Assembly: GCA_002811645.1 (NCBI GenBank)
Contig: PDIP01000052.1
Location: forward strand, 19,124 to 83,123
Direction of reading: 5' to 3'
Length of the DNA stretch: 64,000 nucleotides
Origin: Corallochytrium limacisporum
Taxonomy: Eukaryota; Opisthokonta
A model generated the notes under the pieces. The model searched no databases. It was given only the letters and a program-made list of their open reading frames with translations, and was not told where the DNA came from. The stretch's first letter is position 1. The number at the start of each line of letters is the position of its first letter. Shown here in pieces: positions 11,525-22,535 of the stretch. Both the position numbers and the translations under genes were made by a program.

Positions 11525-12350
11525 TAGACAATTTAAAATCATAGTGTGTATAAGGCCTCGTCTGCCTACACTTGTTGTTGCTCTTGAGTGGAGGTGACTG
11601 ACTTCCCAGTGGGTCTGTCCACAGTCACACCCTTAACTGAGGCCCCAAGCGGACAGGCCGAGGACACTTTTGAGACCTGTCCATTATTCTCCATCACTGA
11701 ACCCCTAAACTTTGACTTCAAGTAGAGTGAAGTTGTGGGGGAGCCCATTTATTCTGAACCCTTCGGCCAAGCTTCGGCAGCACTAAGGAAATGGAGAGGA
11801 GAGGCTGGAAGGGGGTGGGGCCCAAGGGTGAACGCGCGCGAAAAGTCTGCCCTCCATCAATTTCTCGCCTGTCGCGTTTTGCTCTCGCCGCCTTCCTCCT
11901 TCTCCCCTTAGCTGGCTCCCTTCTGCTAAGGCAATCTGAAAGTCCGCGCGCGAAAAGTTTGGAGTGAGAGAGTGATGTGGGGGTAGGGTTAGGGTGACTG
12001 GTGCTGGTGCCTATGCTTCGCGATAGTTTCCAATTCCTTCGTCTAGGTGCGCCCTCACACACACACACACACACACACACGCATAGAGACAGAGAGAGAA
12101 GGAGACAAAGGAACATAGAGAACAGTGCATGAACTTCACGTCGCGTTCAATTCGTTAGCAGCGTTAACACCACAAAAGCACAACAACAAGCTGTACAAGG
12201 AATGGTAGTTAAGATCTGGTCCAAATTGGCGACTATATGTTGTTGCGATTGGTACAGGTACAACAGTCATTCTACGAAACTCGGATGCAGTCATAGCTGT
12301 CCGGGCGAATTGACCAACTTACAAACACATAACTCGTAACAACAGACAGA
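11525..12350. other. Intergenic region upstream of MCM6
   Basis: 826 bases. It includes the ANKMY2 3' flank, a G/C-rich stretch at 11800-11960, a two-unit TTAGGG-like run at 11984-11994 (too short to be telomeric), an (AC)n run at 12055-12080 followed by GA-rich sequence to 12120, then about 230 bases of normal complexity before the MCM6 ATG. Confidence 0.6.
12055..12080. repeat. (AC)n microsatellite
   Basis: Thirteen AC units, followed by a short GA-rich stretch, about 270 bases upstream of the MCM6 start. Confidence 0.92.
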
Positions 12351-14891
12351 ATGGCTTTGCAGCTTCAAGGAGCAGTTGCTCCGTCAAATCAGGCCTGGGT
12401 TGATGAAAACGGAGTCAGGGTTCGCGACAGTTTCTTCAACTTCCTCTCCTCCTACAAGACCTCTGTGGATGCGGTATCCACCCACGCCGAGGAACGAGAG
12501 GGTGACACAGAACCGTTCTATATTCGTCAGGTGAAGTCTCTGCAGGCACAGAACAATACTACAGTGTACATTGACTTGGATCACATTGTCAGCGCGGGAG
12601 ATCAATATGCCGCACTGGTCCACGAAGTCCGCACTGACTATGTCCACTATGAGCCTTTCCTGCTGGAGGGCCTCCACAAAGTTATTGAACAGCACGCTAG
12701 CTCATATCGTTTCCTTCCTGATGGACGGCCTCGTCCCTTTTCCATCGCCTTCTACAACGTCGGGCACACTATCAAGCTGCGCAACCTGAACACCAGTAAC
12801 CTCGGTCAGTTGGTCAGCTTCTTGGGAACCGTAACCCGCGTCACTGAAGTCCGTCCCGAGTTGGTCAAGGGTCACTTTATTTGCAAGGAGTGCCAGTCCA
12901 GCCACCCTAATGTAGCACAGCAGTTCAAGTACACCACTCCGGTCCGGTGTGTGTCCGACACCTGCGGCAACCGTCAGTTTTGGGAACTCGAACCCGAGAA
13001 ATCTGAATTCATCGACTGGCAGCGCGTACGGGCCCAGGAGGTCGGCACTGACACTCCCTCTGGATCTATGCCCCGCAGTATCGAAGTGGTCCTGCGTCAT
13101 GACCAGGTAGAACGCGCCAAAGCTGGTGACAAAGTCCTGTTCACAGGCACGCTGATTGTTGTGCCTGACATCTCTCAGCTGGCCGCACCTGGTCAACGCG
13201 GTACCACAGTTGCAGGACCTTCCGCTCGTCGAGGAGACGGCGCTGGAGCCGAGGGTGTGACCGGTCTGAAAGGTCTCGGTGTGCGCGAGATGAGCTACAA
13301 GATTGTGTTCCTGGCCTGCACGGTTCAGGGTGCGGAAGTCGTGAACAAGGAAGTTGACGTGCGCAGCGAGGACGAGACAACTCAGGAGGTCATTGAGTCC
13401 ATGACCAAGGACCAGATTGCTGACATTCGTCGCATGCGCCAAGACAGTGATTTATATGACCACTTGGCGAACTCTATCGCGCCTTCCGTGTACGGTCACA
13501 CGGACATCAAACGTGGTATTCTCCTCATGCTCCTTGGAGGTGTTCACAAGAGTACCAAGGAGGGCATGAAGCTGCGTGGAGATATTAACTGCTGCATTGT
13601 GGGTGACCCGGCCTGTGCAAAGTCTCAGTTTTTGAAGTACGTGACTGAGTTTCTGCCCCGGGCCGTGTACACGAGTGGTAAGGCATCGACTGCCGCCGGT
13701 TTGACCGCCAGTGTGGTCAAAGATGAGGAGACGAAGGAGTTTTGCATCGAGGCGGGTGCTCTCATGCTAGCTGACAACTCAATCTGCTGCATTGACGAAT
13801 TTGACAAGATGGACATGAAGGACCAGGTTGCCATTCACGAAGCCATGGAACAGCAGACTATTTCTATTGCCAAGGCTGGTATACAGGCCACCCTTAACGC
13901 TCGCACTTCCATTCTGGCCGCAGCAAACCCCATCGGTGGCAAGTACGACCCTACCCGATCTCTGCGCCGCAATATTCAGATGACAGCTCCCATCATGAGC
14001 CGTTTTGATCTGTTCTTTATCATTCTGGATGAATGCAACGAAACTGTTGATCGCAGCATCGCAACCCATGTTGTACAGCTGCACCAGCTTCGTGACAGCG
14101 CGGTGACGCCCGTCTATGAGACCGAGTTGATCCAGCGGTACATCCGTCTGGCCCGAACCATTCGTCCACAACTCACCGAAGCCGCCAAGAAGCATCTCGT
14201 ATCCCACTACAAGGAACTACGTGCCAGTGACGCCGATGGAAACTCTGGAGCCTACCGCATCACTGTGCGTCAATTAGAGTCCCTGGTCCGTCTGAGCGAG
14301 GCCTACGCCCGTCTGACCATGGATGCCTACATTCTGCCCCGCCACGTGGACGAGGCCTATCGTCTGCTGAAGTCCTCCATCCGTCGTATTGAGGCACCCG
14401 ACTTGCAGCTGCATGACACATACGACCCCAACCGTGCCGACACTGCAGCAGACCTAGAAGCCATGGAGGAGGCTGAGCGCCGTCAGGCCGAGATGGATGC
14501 CCTCACCGAGCAGCAGGCTCAGCAGGTGACCATCACGGTCGAGACCTACCGTGCCATGAGCGCTCGCCTGCGTCGCATCATGGAGAACAGTGTTACCCTG
14601 CGGCTCAGCGACCTGGTTGAGAGGTACCTCAGCGAGTGGGCAGAAGAAAATCGCGTTGACGACGTGGACCGTGCTGAACGTGAGAAGCGGGTTGTGGGCA
14701 TGGTTATTGAGCGCATGATTACCCACGACAATGTCCTACTCGACATTACTGAGAATGTCGACGACACCGGAGAGGTCGTTGAACGGACAGGAGTCGAGGG
14801 CGAGAAAGCCCAAGCACGCGCACAGACCCAGGCTGGAACTGCCCAAGATCCTGTACTGATGATGCACCCGAACTGGGAAGAGGCACTCTAG
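12351..14891 (+). CDS. MCM6: DNA replication licensing factor MCM6
   Basis: An 846-residue MCM helicase subunit. The N-terminal half has the four-cysteine zinc ribbon (CKEC then a second C-x-C pair, about residues 179-205) and the FTGTLIVVPD segment typical of MCM6. The AAA+ core has Walker A GDPACAKS (418-425; GDPSTAKS in human MCM6), Walker B CCIDEFD (about 480-486), the EAMEQQTISIAKAG presensor/hairpin region and the arginine finger SRFD. The C-terminus carries a winged-helix-like region. MCM6 forms the MCM2-7 hexamer that unwinds nuclear DNA at replication forks. The choice of MCM6 over paralogues rests on the whole N-terminal domain and on RITVRQLES with its following helix. The ATG is in GACAGAATGG. 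The gene is intronless and tail-to-tail with the next gene. Confidence 0.96.
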   Translation: MALQLQGAVAPSNQAWVDENGVRVRDSFFNFLSSYKTSVDAVSTHAEEREGDTEPFYIRQVKSLQAQNNTTVYIDLDHIVSAGDQYAALVHEVRTDYVHYEPFLLEGLHKVIEQHASSYRFLPDGRPRPFSIAFYNVGHTIKLRNLNTSNLGQLVSFLGTVTRVTEVRPELVKGHFICKECQSSHPNVAQQFKYTTPVRCVSDTCGNRQFWELEPEKSEFIDWQRVRAQEVGTDTPSGSMPRSIEVVLRHDQVERAKAGDKVLFTGTLIVVPDISQLAAPGQRGTTVAGPSARRGDGAGAEGVTGLKGLGVREMSYKIVFLACTVQGAEVVNKEVDVRSEDETTQEVIESMTKDQIADIRRMRQDSDLYDHLANSIAPSVYGHTDIKRGILLMLLGGVHKSTKEGMKLRGDINCCIVGDPACAKSQFLKYVTEFLPRAVYTSGKASTAAGLTASVVKDEETKEFCIEAGALMLADNSICCIDEFDKMDMKDQVAIHEAMEQQTISIAKAGIQATLNARTSILAAANPIGGKYDPTRSLRRNIQMTAPIMSRFDLFFIILDECNETVDRSIATHVVQLHQLRDSAVTPVYETELIQRYIRLARTIRPQLTEAAKKHLVSHYKELRASDADGNSGAYRITVRQLESLVRLSEAYARLTMDAYILPRHVDEAYRLLKSSIRRIEAPDLQLHDTYDPNRADTAADLEAMEEAERRQAEMDALTEQQAQQVTITVETYRAMSARLRRIMENSVTLRLSDLVERYLSEWAEENRVDDVDRAEREKRVVGMVIERMITHDNVLLDITENVDDTGEVVERTGVEGEKAQARAQTQAGTAQDPVLMMHPNWEEAL

Positions 14892-15118
14892 TGTACTTTC
14901 AAAAGATTAAGAAAAAGAAATCAATTCGAACCTTACAAAATCTACGCAGTGTGGTTATGAAATGCTTCCTACGGTATGCTCTAATGGAGATGTAAATTAA
15001 GAGAATGATGCTGATGTCGATGTATGCGATGCCAAAGTGACCCTATGCAAAAATATGGAGCTTAGAACCATGGTAGTGCAGGTTGTATACTTGTGCGTCT
15101 TGGTGTAGATCCCGCGAA

Positions 15119-15778
15119 TCATACAAACACTGCCGGTTGACGAGGCGCAGGCAGTGCTTCCATGCGCCGTCGACGCCTTTGTCGTGATCGGTACACTGGC
15201 GTGATGAGCGTGAACACAAAGCTCAGCACTGTAAACACAAACATGACCACCAATGCATTGAAACTAAACCCGTACTTCGTGTCCGGTAAGGTCATGTTGA
15301 GATTATTTGACTCGTGGAACAGGAATGCCAACGACGCCACTACGGTACCCATGAGAATGAAGGTTATTGCGCTAAAAAGCCCTGTCCAAGCATAGTCCTT
15401 CTTTCCGCCAAATGTCGAAATAATGTGTGCCACCGTTGCTGCCACCGATGTCACGAGTGCTAAAATGGCAATGATCCGAGCCCCCTGAAAGATAGTACAT
15501 GAGTCATCTGCCAGCAGAGACGTTGTGTTAGCATTACATGTTGCGTCAATGGGCACGCAGCTGTGAGCGCTTGCACAGTAAAACAGTAGCCCAAAGGATT
15601 CTCCCGTTTCGTTCGACTTATAAATTGCATCTGTAAAGATCCCGGTCACGGCAGCAATCAATGCCGCCGAAAAAAGTGCTAGAGCCCACATATCCAAGGC
15701 AATGAGCTTACTAGCATTGGCACGACGCCGTCGCCGCGGATCTGACGAGTCGCTAACGACCACCCTCCGAGGCCACAT
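15119..15778 (-). CDS. Four-transmembrane (claudin/SUR7-like topology) membrane protein
   Basis: A 219-residue protein that I cannot assign to a named family. The basic N-terminus (five consecutive Arg at 15-19) is followed by four hydrophobic segments at about 30-48, 100-122, 132-154 and 172-193, and a basic C-terminus (Arg-rich at 198-205). The first extracytoplasmic loop has GLLFYC (63-68) and further cysteines at 74, 81 and 94, plus N-glycosylation sequons at 56 and 84. This is the layout of PMP22/claudin and fungal SUR7/PalI tetraspans, but the claudin W-GLW-C-C signature is incomplete. The start is the ATG at 15776-15778. The gene converges on MCM6 with a 227-base gap and no clear AATAAA. 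Confidence 0.72.
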   Translation of the reverse strand: MWPRRVVVSDSSDPRRRRRANASKLIALDMWALALFSAALIAAVTGIFTDAIYKSNETGESFGLLFYCASAHSCVPIDATCNANTTSLLADDSCTIFQGARIIAILALVTSVAATVAHIISTFGGKKDYAWTGLFSAITFILMGTVVASLAFLFHESNNLNMTLPDTKYGFSFNALVVMFVFTVLSFVFTLITPVYRSRQRRRRRMEALPAPRQPAVFV

Positions 15779-16569
15779 GACTACTCGAGTGGTTATCTCC
15801 CGACTCTGTTAGAAGTTCATGTACCGTTTCGGTAATTCTATTAACACATGTCCAAAAAAAACACGTAAGTCCGTTGATTAAAGGTTTTCCGTAAACCAAG
15901 GAAATTCTGTTTTCCGCTACAGACTATGAAAACTACAACAAACCTGTCTTTGTTGTGCGGCGTAGTGTCTCCTTCCTAAGGTACTCCAAATAGACCAGTA
16001 TTGCTCAAGGCTATAGTTCCTTTTGTCTGAACTTTTTTCCATAGTTATGATCCAGAGGTTTGGTCTCTCTTACACCTGTCATTATCTTCAACCGCAACGG
16101 TCGATAGACCAACATAGGACATTTGCTACATTCCTTTCGCATGCGCACGGCCACAAGGACATTCCTGCTACAACTATCCACTTGGTTAGATGTGTCCCGA
16201 TGAAGCGAGAGGTCTCCGGTGGGACGGGTGGCTGGTCGAGCGGAATCGTCTGGGGTACACCACCGCAGGACAATTTCCGTAGTACCACCGGTACAGAATA
16301 CACTCGCCCATAACCGATTGGTGACAGCCACTCAACTTCGTCCAATACTTTTCGTCATCTGTTGTAATCCCGCAAAATATTTGACAAAGCCACAGCATAC
16401 TAAGGGGCGGATGGTGTGCCTGAAATCTATCAGTACAATATGTAACTTTTTTTTCTTCTTCTTTTGCTATCTCTCCTCATTGCCTTGGAAGGAGAAGGGG
16501 GGGGGGGGCGCCAAGGAGTACGCTGCTCTTTACAAGCGAAGGTTCGGATACCAAGGGAAAAAAAAGGGG

Positions 16570-16591
16570 GGAGAGAGAGAGAGAGAGAGAG
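16570..16591. repeat. (GA)n microsatellite within a purine-rich block
   Basis: Eleven GA units inside a G/A-rich block (about 16490-16860) with several G-runs. It lies upstream of the minus-strand tetraspan gene. Confidence 0.9.
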
Positions 16592-17384
16592 TATTGGGGA
16601 GAGGAGGAGAAGAAGATTGGGGGGGAGGGGAGGGGGGGGAAACGAAGGAAGGAAAAACCCGGGGCCCCCCGGTACCCGTCCGTCTGTCCTCGTTGGTCGA
16701 AATTTTGCACTCGGAGGAGCCCGGTGCGGGGGGTAAGGGGAAAGAGAGAGGAAGGGTGCGGTGGGTAGGGAGAGAGAGCAGTGCGTGTCTGTGTGTGTGT
16801 GAAGCGAGCGAGAGCGAGACAGAGAGAGAGAGAAGGGGGGAGGGGGAAAGAGATAGCACGCCCATAGCGAGTGCATCTTCTATGGTCCCACCTGTCTTTC
16901 ACCCTCAGCTCATGTCATGCATGCATCTCTCATGTCCGTACGCAACATCTGTTGATCTCTTCTGTCTTCTGCCTTCCTCCTCGCTCTCCTCCTGCGCTCC
17001 CTATCTTTTCTTTTAGCATGTGTGGGTGTATATGTCTCTCTCTTTTGTCGCTCACTCACCCCGCCGTATACTTTGATTTTCTTGTTCGCCACCCAAAACG
17101 AGTGTCGGCACCACCAAGTATTATATCACTTTGACCCCTATACTAAAATATTGGATTGATTTTATGCTGTCCACTCCCTTTATTTTTGCCTTCTCTTCTG
17201 TTCGGGGCACTTTCCTTCCTCTCTCCCAAAGGGGGAAGGGTCCGGAGGAGTGAGAAGAGGGGGATAAGGCCCCAACCTGCCAAAGGCATTGATATGAATT
17301 ATTTATCTGATTGATTCTCTCCTATGGGTTTTCTATGCTGGTGTCTGTCTTAAAAGTGCTCCACGGTGTGTGTGTGTGTTGGGG

Positions 17385-17826
17385 NNNNNNNNNNNNNNNN
17401 NNNNNNNNNNNNNNNNNNNNNNNNNNNNNNNNNNNNNNNNNNNNNNNNNNNNNNNNNNNNNNNNNNNNNNNNNNNNNNNNNNNNNNNNNNNNNNNNNNNN
17501 NNNNNNNNNNNNNNNNNNNNNNNNNNNNNNNNNNNNNNNNNNNNNNNNNNNNNNNNNNNNNNNNNNNNNNNNNNNNNNNNNNNNNNNNNNNNNNNNNNNN
17601 NNNNNNNNNNNNNNNNNNNNNNNNNNNNNNNNNNNNNNNNNNNNNNNNNNNNNNNNNNNNNNNNNNNNNNNNNNNNNNNNNNNNNNNNNNNNNNNNNNNN
17701 NNNNNNNNNNNNNNNNNNNNNNNNNNNNNNNNNNNNNNNNNNNNNNNNNNNNNNNNNNNNNNNNNNNNNNNNNNNNNNNNNNNNNNNNNNNNNNNNNNNN
17801 NNNNNNNNNNNNNNNNNNNNNNNNNN
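17385..17826. other. Assembly gap (442 N)
   Basis: A run of undetermined bases. It is preceded by a TG run (17366-17379) and GGGG, which suggests a sequencing or assembly failure in a simple repeat. Confidence 0.99.
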
Positions 17827-18504
17827 GGTAGACAGATCGGGGCGGTGTTATCAATTTAAGCACGCGCAGAGCAACGACGGCCCTGACATAGTTGTGGTGG
17901 GCTGCTGGTGCTCTCGTTTACACACACACACACATACACCCTTTCTCTGTCATAGTGTGATTTATGGCACATGGTACTTCGAAAAAGGAAAGGTTTTGTT
18001 GTGTCAGCTCTTTCTGTGACTCACGTTCACACTCGGGCCCAAACCGACTCTTTGTCCGTGTGCTCTTGTCTCGCTCACGGGGAGTATTGGTGACCAAGGG
18101 CCCATCCCGACCCGTCGGTTCGGTGGGGTTCCTTCTCTTCCTTCACCTCCCTGCAAATTCTCTAGTTGATCCCTTTTCACCGAGGTGGCAGCTGGCTGTT
18201 CAGCTCCTCCCCCCCACCCACCCACCACCCCCCATGCTTCCCTCCCCATACTTCCGCAAGGGCTTACCCGTTCGGAAAGGACGGTGTCTAACCAAATACA
18301 CGAACGGCAGCAACCAGCATTCTCATGGGCCATCGTCCTTATCATCCTTCTTGTTTACTTCTCGCTCGCCCGCTTGCTCTCTCTCTCTCGCTCTCTTTCT
18401 CGGCTTCGATATTTGCTCTCCTACATAACAAACCCGGCACAGTACGACTGTTTTGATCCCGCGCGTATGACACATTAATGCTACTAAGTAGATCCTTGCA
18501 GTGG

Positions 18505-18524
18505 GCTCTGTCTCTGTCTCTGTC

Positions 18525-18557
<33 letters not shown>

Positions 18558-18613
18558 GTCTCTGTCTCTCTGTGTCTCTCTCTCTGTCTCTGTCCCTCTG
18601 TGTCTCTCTCTCC
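18505..18613. repeat. (CTGTCT/CTCT)n microsatellite
   Basis: About 109 bases of CT with regular GTCTCT interruptions on the plus strand. No recognised gene lies within 3.9 kb downstream. Confidence 0.92.
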
Positions 18614-21600
18614 GTTCCTTTGGGATTGCAAAGATTGCAACCGAACAAAACAGAGAAAGAAAAAAGGAAGCAACGAGTGCGAGAAAGGAACCCCTCCTTC
18701 TTAAACCGCCCACTTTTGTTACCGGTAACTCCCTGCTTTAATACTTGCTTCCGTCTTCGATCGCTGGACACATTCTTCGATGATGTTCGACTGGATGGGC
18801 TGCTGCGGCCGACCGGGTTATCAAAGAAGCCTCTAGCATACGAGTTCGAACAAGATTTTCCGTTCATTTCTCATCATGAAGCGGACACCTAATTCAAGGG
18901 GTACCGGAATCAAAGTGAAAGGCTATGGAGTTAATCCGCGACTACTGGGCCCATCACATCACACACTTCACAAGCACACCCGACCACCACCCGCCAACTT
19001 CCTCCGAGAACACTGTTCGAATCAATAGCACTAGTACTTATTTCCTTCTTCATTCCTCTTCATAGACTGCAGATCTACCCGGGGGTTCGGCACCCCAGGA
19101 ATGTGTTTGTTTTTTCCACTGCCATGAAGAGGGTATACCGCACTGTGGAAAACCCCTAATCAAACGATTGTGTGCCAGATCGTCAACCACACCGGAGAAG
19201 CGATGGGTTTCTTGCGGTCTTTTGGAACATAGCAGGCAAGAGAAAAGAAAAAAGAACGACATAAATGGGCGGCTCGCCCGTGACAATTCCTCGGTATACT
19301 ATCTGTGCTAACATTGGATACCACGAGTGTGGAATCCTACTGTCTCTAGAGGTCTGCTGACTCAGGCCCGGTTGTGCAGAGCCAACGCACCGCTCTTCCT
19401 GGCCATGTTGAGGGGATGGATGGTTGCCATAGATCACTTTCAATCTCAGTTGTTTCAGTACTGCGCCATCGATCATATTGTAGATAGTTGGTATGGCGCA
19501 GTTGCCCCTGAATCCTCTCTCCAGACCAAATATATGTCAAACAGGGCCCGTACCCCCTACCAATGCAGCTATGGAGTATACATACACACAGTACCTGTGG
19601 CAAATGGGAAGCTTGGCCAGGGTCAACCAAGACGTCCGCGGATAAACCATTTGAAGAAAGGACATAAGGGCGAGAACCCAATCAGTTTCGTCGTTGTCAT
19701 TGTATGAGTTGAAGATACGGGCGGTTGGTAGCACTTGCCCCATATTTTCTTCGTATTTGACTGACGTGCTGGTTTATGGTGTGAGTCGCGCGCTATCGAG
19801 GAAGAAAAAATGAAAGGTGTTGCTTTATGGAGGTGTGTACGGAGAACTAACCTGCTAATGGCCCAAAATGGGGTTTTTTCACTTTGTGCTGAAAAGCGAA
19901 ATAAGCCACTATGCAGTAAATTAGAACCTCTGGGGCAAGAAATGAGAAAAGGGGGCGGGAAGGGGGAGAGGGAGGATTCCAAAACGTCTGACGTGAAGGG
20001 GAAGGTGTTTGCTTGCTTCGCCGGTTTCTCTCCCTTTCCATTTGAGATCTTGACCAAATTTGGGAGTCACTTTGTAAACTGAAGCCCTATATCTCCTTTA
20101 ACAACTATTGGTGAAAGGGCCTTATATTTTGCACTGTCGACCCCCTCCCCCGGGAGTTGGATCACCGCCGCCACTGATGGCTGTCCAGTCCCGGTGCTTG
20201 GCCGTCGGGTGTAACCACCATGCTAAGGCTGCGCATGGCCCATTAGCCCTTATCACGCAAGAGAATGGGCAGAAAAAGCACCAGTAACTATACTATCCAT
20301 GTTGATCCACGGGCAAACCTGAAGCAGTGGGCATGAGAGCATCGGTACCGGAGAACGATCGGGTCAGAACTAGGAGGTAACGAGACCATAGTCTAGGTCA
20401 TGTAGAAGCCGTGTTGGTGGTCTCAGCAGTATGATGTATTGATCATTCTCTTCGGTGTTGGTAGGTTGAAATGTCGCCTGATTGTCTGGGGATCAACCTA
20501 GTTGCCAACTATCTGGTCATTGAAATCACATCTGTGGCCCACCAGCGCCCATGCGTGTCCGTTCATATGAGCACCATGATATTGTTGGGCTTGTATCGTT
20601 ACATTGTCCTATGTGGCAGGGAAATCTACAGTACCTCGGCGACCAATTGTCAACAGCTGGAGCGACTGTGGACCAACCTTGATGCGCGATGTCAAAGGCC
20701 AGCATCTTTCGTGCCATCACCATCGTCGGAGCCGCGACCAAGTTCCGATCATTGTCGAGCTAAGCCGGTGACTTGGGAGCGCCCACGAAAACAAAGCCAC
20801 AGTAGATGCACATTCGAGGCCTCGTTACAATGTCCGTATGTTCCCTCGGTAAAAATTATGATCATGAGAATTCTACGACTGTTGAAGCTTCATGGTAAGT
20901 CTAGTAGCGATGACACCGGACGTTGGGCCCGAATACTGGCCCCGGCGCAAACCCACGCCCTGGCTCCGATGTTTCTGTCTACGCACTGGGTAGGTTGGTA
21001 TCATTTCGTCGCCGATACCCAAATTGCGAGGTCCCTGGAACCTCACCGGGCTCGTCCATAGTAATGGCCCAGAAAACAAGAACCTTAGTGCCAGGTTGGA
21101 ATCGTTGCAATTTCCATAGAAAATATACGGAGAACGATTTCCGGTGGCCTTAACGAAGACTGGGCGGTGGCGATGCAGGACCTCCCCCCCTCCTCCCCTC
21201 TGCGTTGTGGCGCCAGGAGCACAATTATTCCCTCTGCCCGCCCCGCTGATGGCGTCTCTGTACCCTTGCCCTAATAATGTCATGGGTACACCACGGGCCG
21301 CCCCAGTACTAGAAGTACGGAATTTTCTTTCCCCTGATCTTCCTTCCACTTTTCCGGCCGTTTCCCTAGAAAATCCGAGGAATTTTTTCTTCGCTGCGCA
21401 GTGTGCCCAGGAGATACTTCGTCAGTCAGCAAGTAGCCTTCAAGTGTTCACAACGGGTCCAACCCCGCATGCAATGCCCATGTGTGCTCTATACTTTCAC
21501 TACCCCGTCCCCGGGTTGTGTAGCCGAGGCTGGTGTGCCGGGCGCCGCACCACGAAATAGAAACTTCCCATGGTGCAGGCCGGGGCCGTGCGCTCCGCGG

Positions 21601-22535
21601 GCCGGTACTGAAACAATGGCTCTTTAGAAACGGATCCACGGAATAATGTCCGCAAACTGAACCGTCTTCACGCGGAAGGCGTCAAAGTGCACCAAAAGTG
21701 AGAAAAGTCGAAGCGCATGGGCAAGATATTTCCCTTCTGCCGCAGTACTGGGGGAGGGGGCGGGCAAACCAGGGGACAGGGAAAAGGAGTGGAGAGGTGA
21801 CAAGCGGCGAGGCACTGGGACAGGGAAAAGGGAAGGGTGGAGTTTAGAGGGAGAGAGAGAGAGCGGAGGAAAAGGGGGGAGGGGAGGCGAGCGATCGAAA
21901 GCGAGAGCGAAAGGGGGCGGTTCCAATTTTCATTTTCATTTTTTTTTCCTTTGTGGTCGGCGGCCCTCTATCCTTCGGGCACTAGTAATGGGCGCGGGGC
22001 TTGACGCGAGGGGAGGGGGGGTAGTAGGAACAGCCGCACGGGCTGCAGTGCTGAGTAACGGTGCGAGCAAGCGACCGGGCGATCACACCTCTCTCCCCCC
22101 GCCCCCTCCCCCGGGGGGGAGGCCCTCTCAACACTCCCCTTCCCCCGCTACTGCGGGTAGAGCGGGAGAGGCAAGAGTGGGGTCAAGGGGGAGCAAACTG
22201 GGAGCGGCAGAGGGTACGGACAGAATCGCAGACCCTGTTGGACATAGCGACCACACCTCTGCAGGACCGGGCTATCTGCAGCATGTGTTATGTTCATTTG
22301 CTTGTGCACCAAACAATCTGTTTGTGTGTGTATGTGTGCGCGCAAAAAGGTATGCCAAACCCGATGCGTGTTCTTGTATTACTAGCACTGAAGACGAAGC
22401 TCTTATTGTACGGTTTGAGAATTGAGAATCGAAAGGGAAAAAATTGAATGGACAATGAGGGCAACTTGACAACTCTATTTGGCTTGATAGCCCTGTAGAC
22501 TAATTGTTATAACGTCTGCTCAGAGTCTTTCAAAT

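Larger units (their letters stand above)
15779..22535. other. 6.8-kb gene-poor, microsatellite-rich stretch
   Basis: No recognisable coding sequence. It contains a purine-rich block at about 16490-16860 with a GA run (16570-16591), a 442-base gap, a CT/GTCTCT tract (18505-18613), a purine-rich block at about 21730-21915 and a palindromic C/G tract at 22108-22119. The part from about 19000 to 21600 has normal complexity and several 100-200-codon open frames on both strands, none resembling a known family. The last ~500 bases presumably hold the BK-channel promoter and leader. Confidence 0.6.

Noticed and set aside
11984-11994. TAGGGTTAGGG, telomere-like repeat
   Set aside because: Fewer than two full units inside a unique promoter region; no array and no chromosome end.
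12702-13442. 246-codon open frame antisense to MCM6
   Set aside because: It mirrors the MCM6 coding frame and has no independent features.
16219-17016. 265-codon open frame
   Set aside because: Non-credible composition: it runs through T-runs, G-runs and the GA repeat of a purine-rich block.
20471-21349. Open frames of 196 (plus) and 158 (minus) codons in the middle gap
   Set aside because: They overlap on opposite strands, lack any recognisable domain and have no supporting signals; chance frames cannot be excluded.
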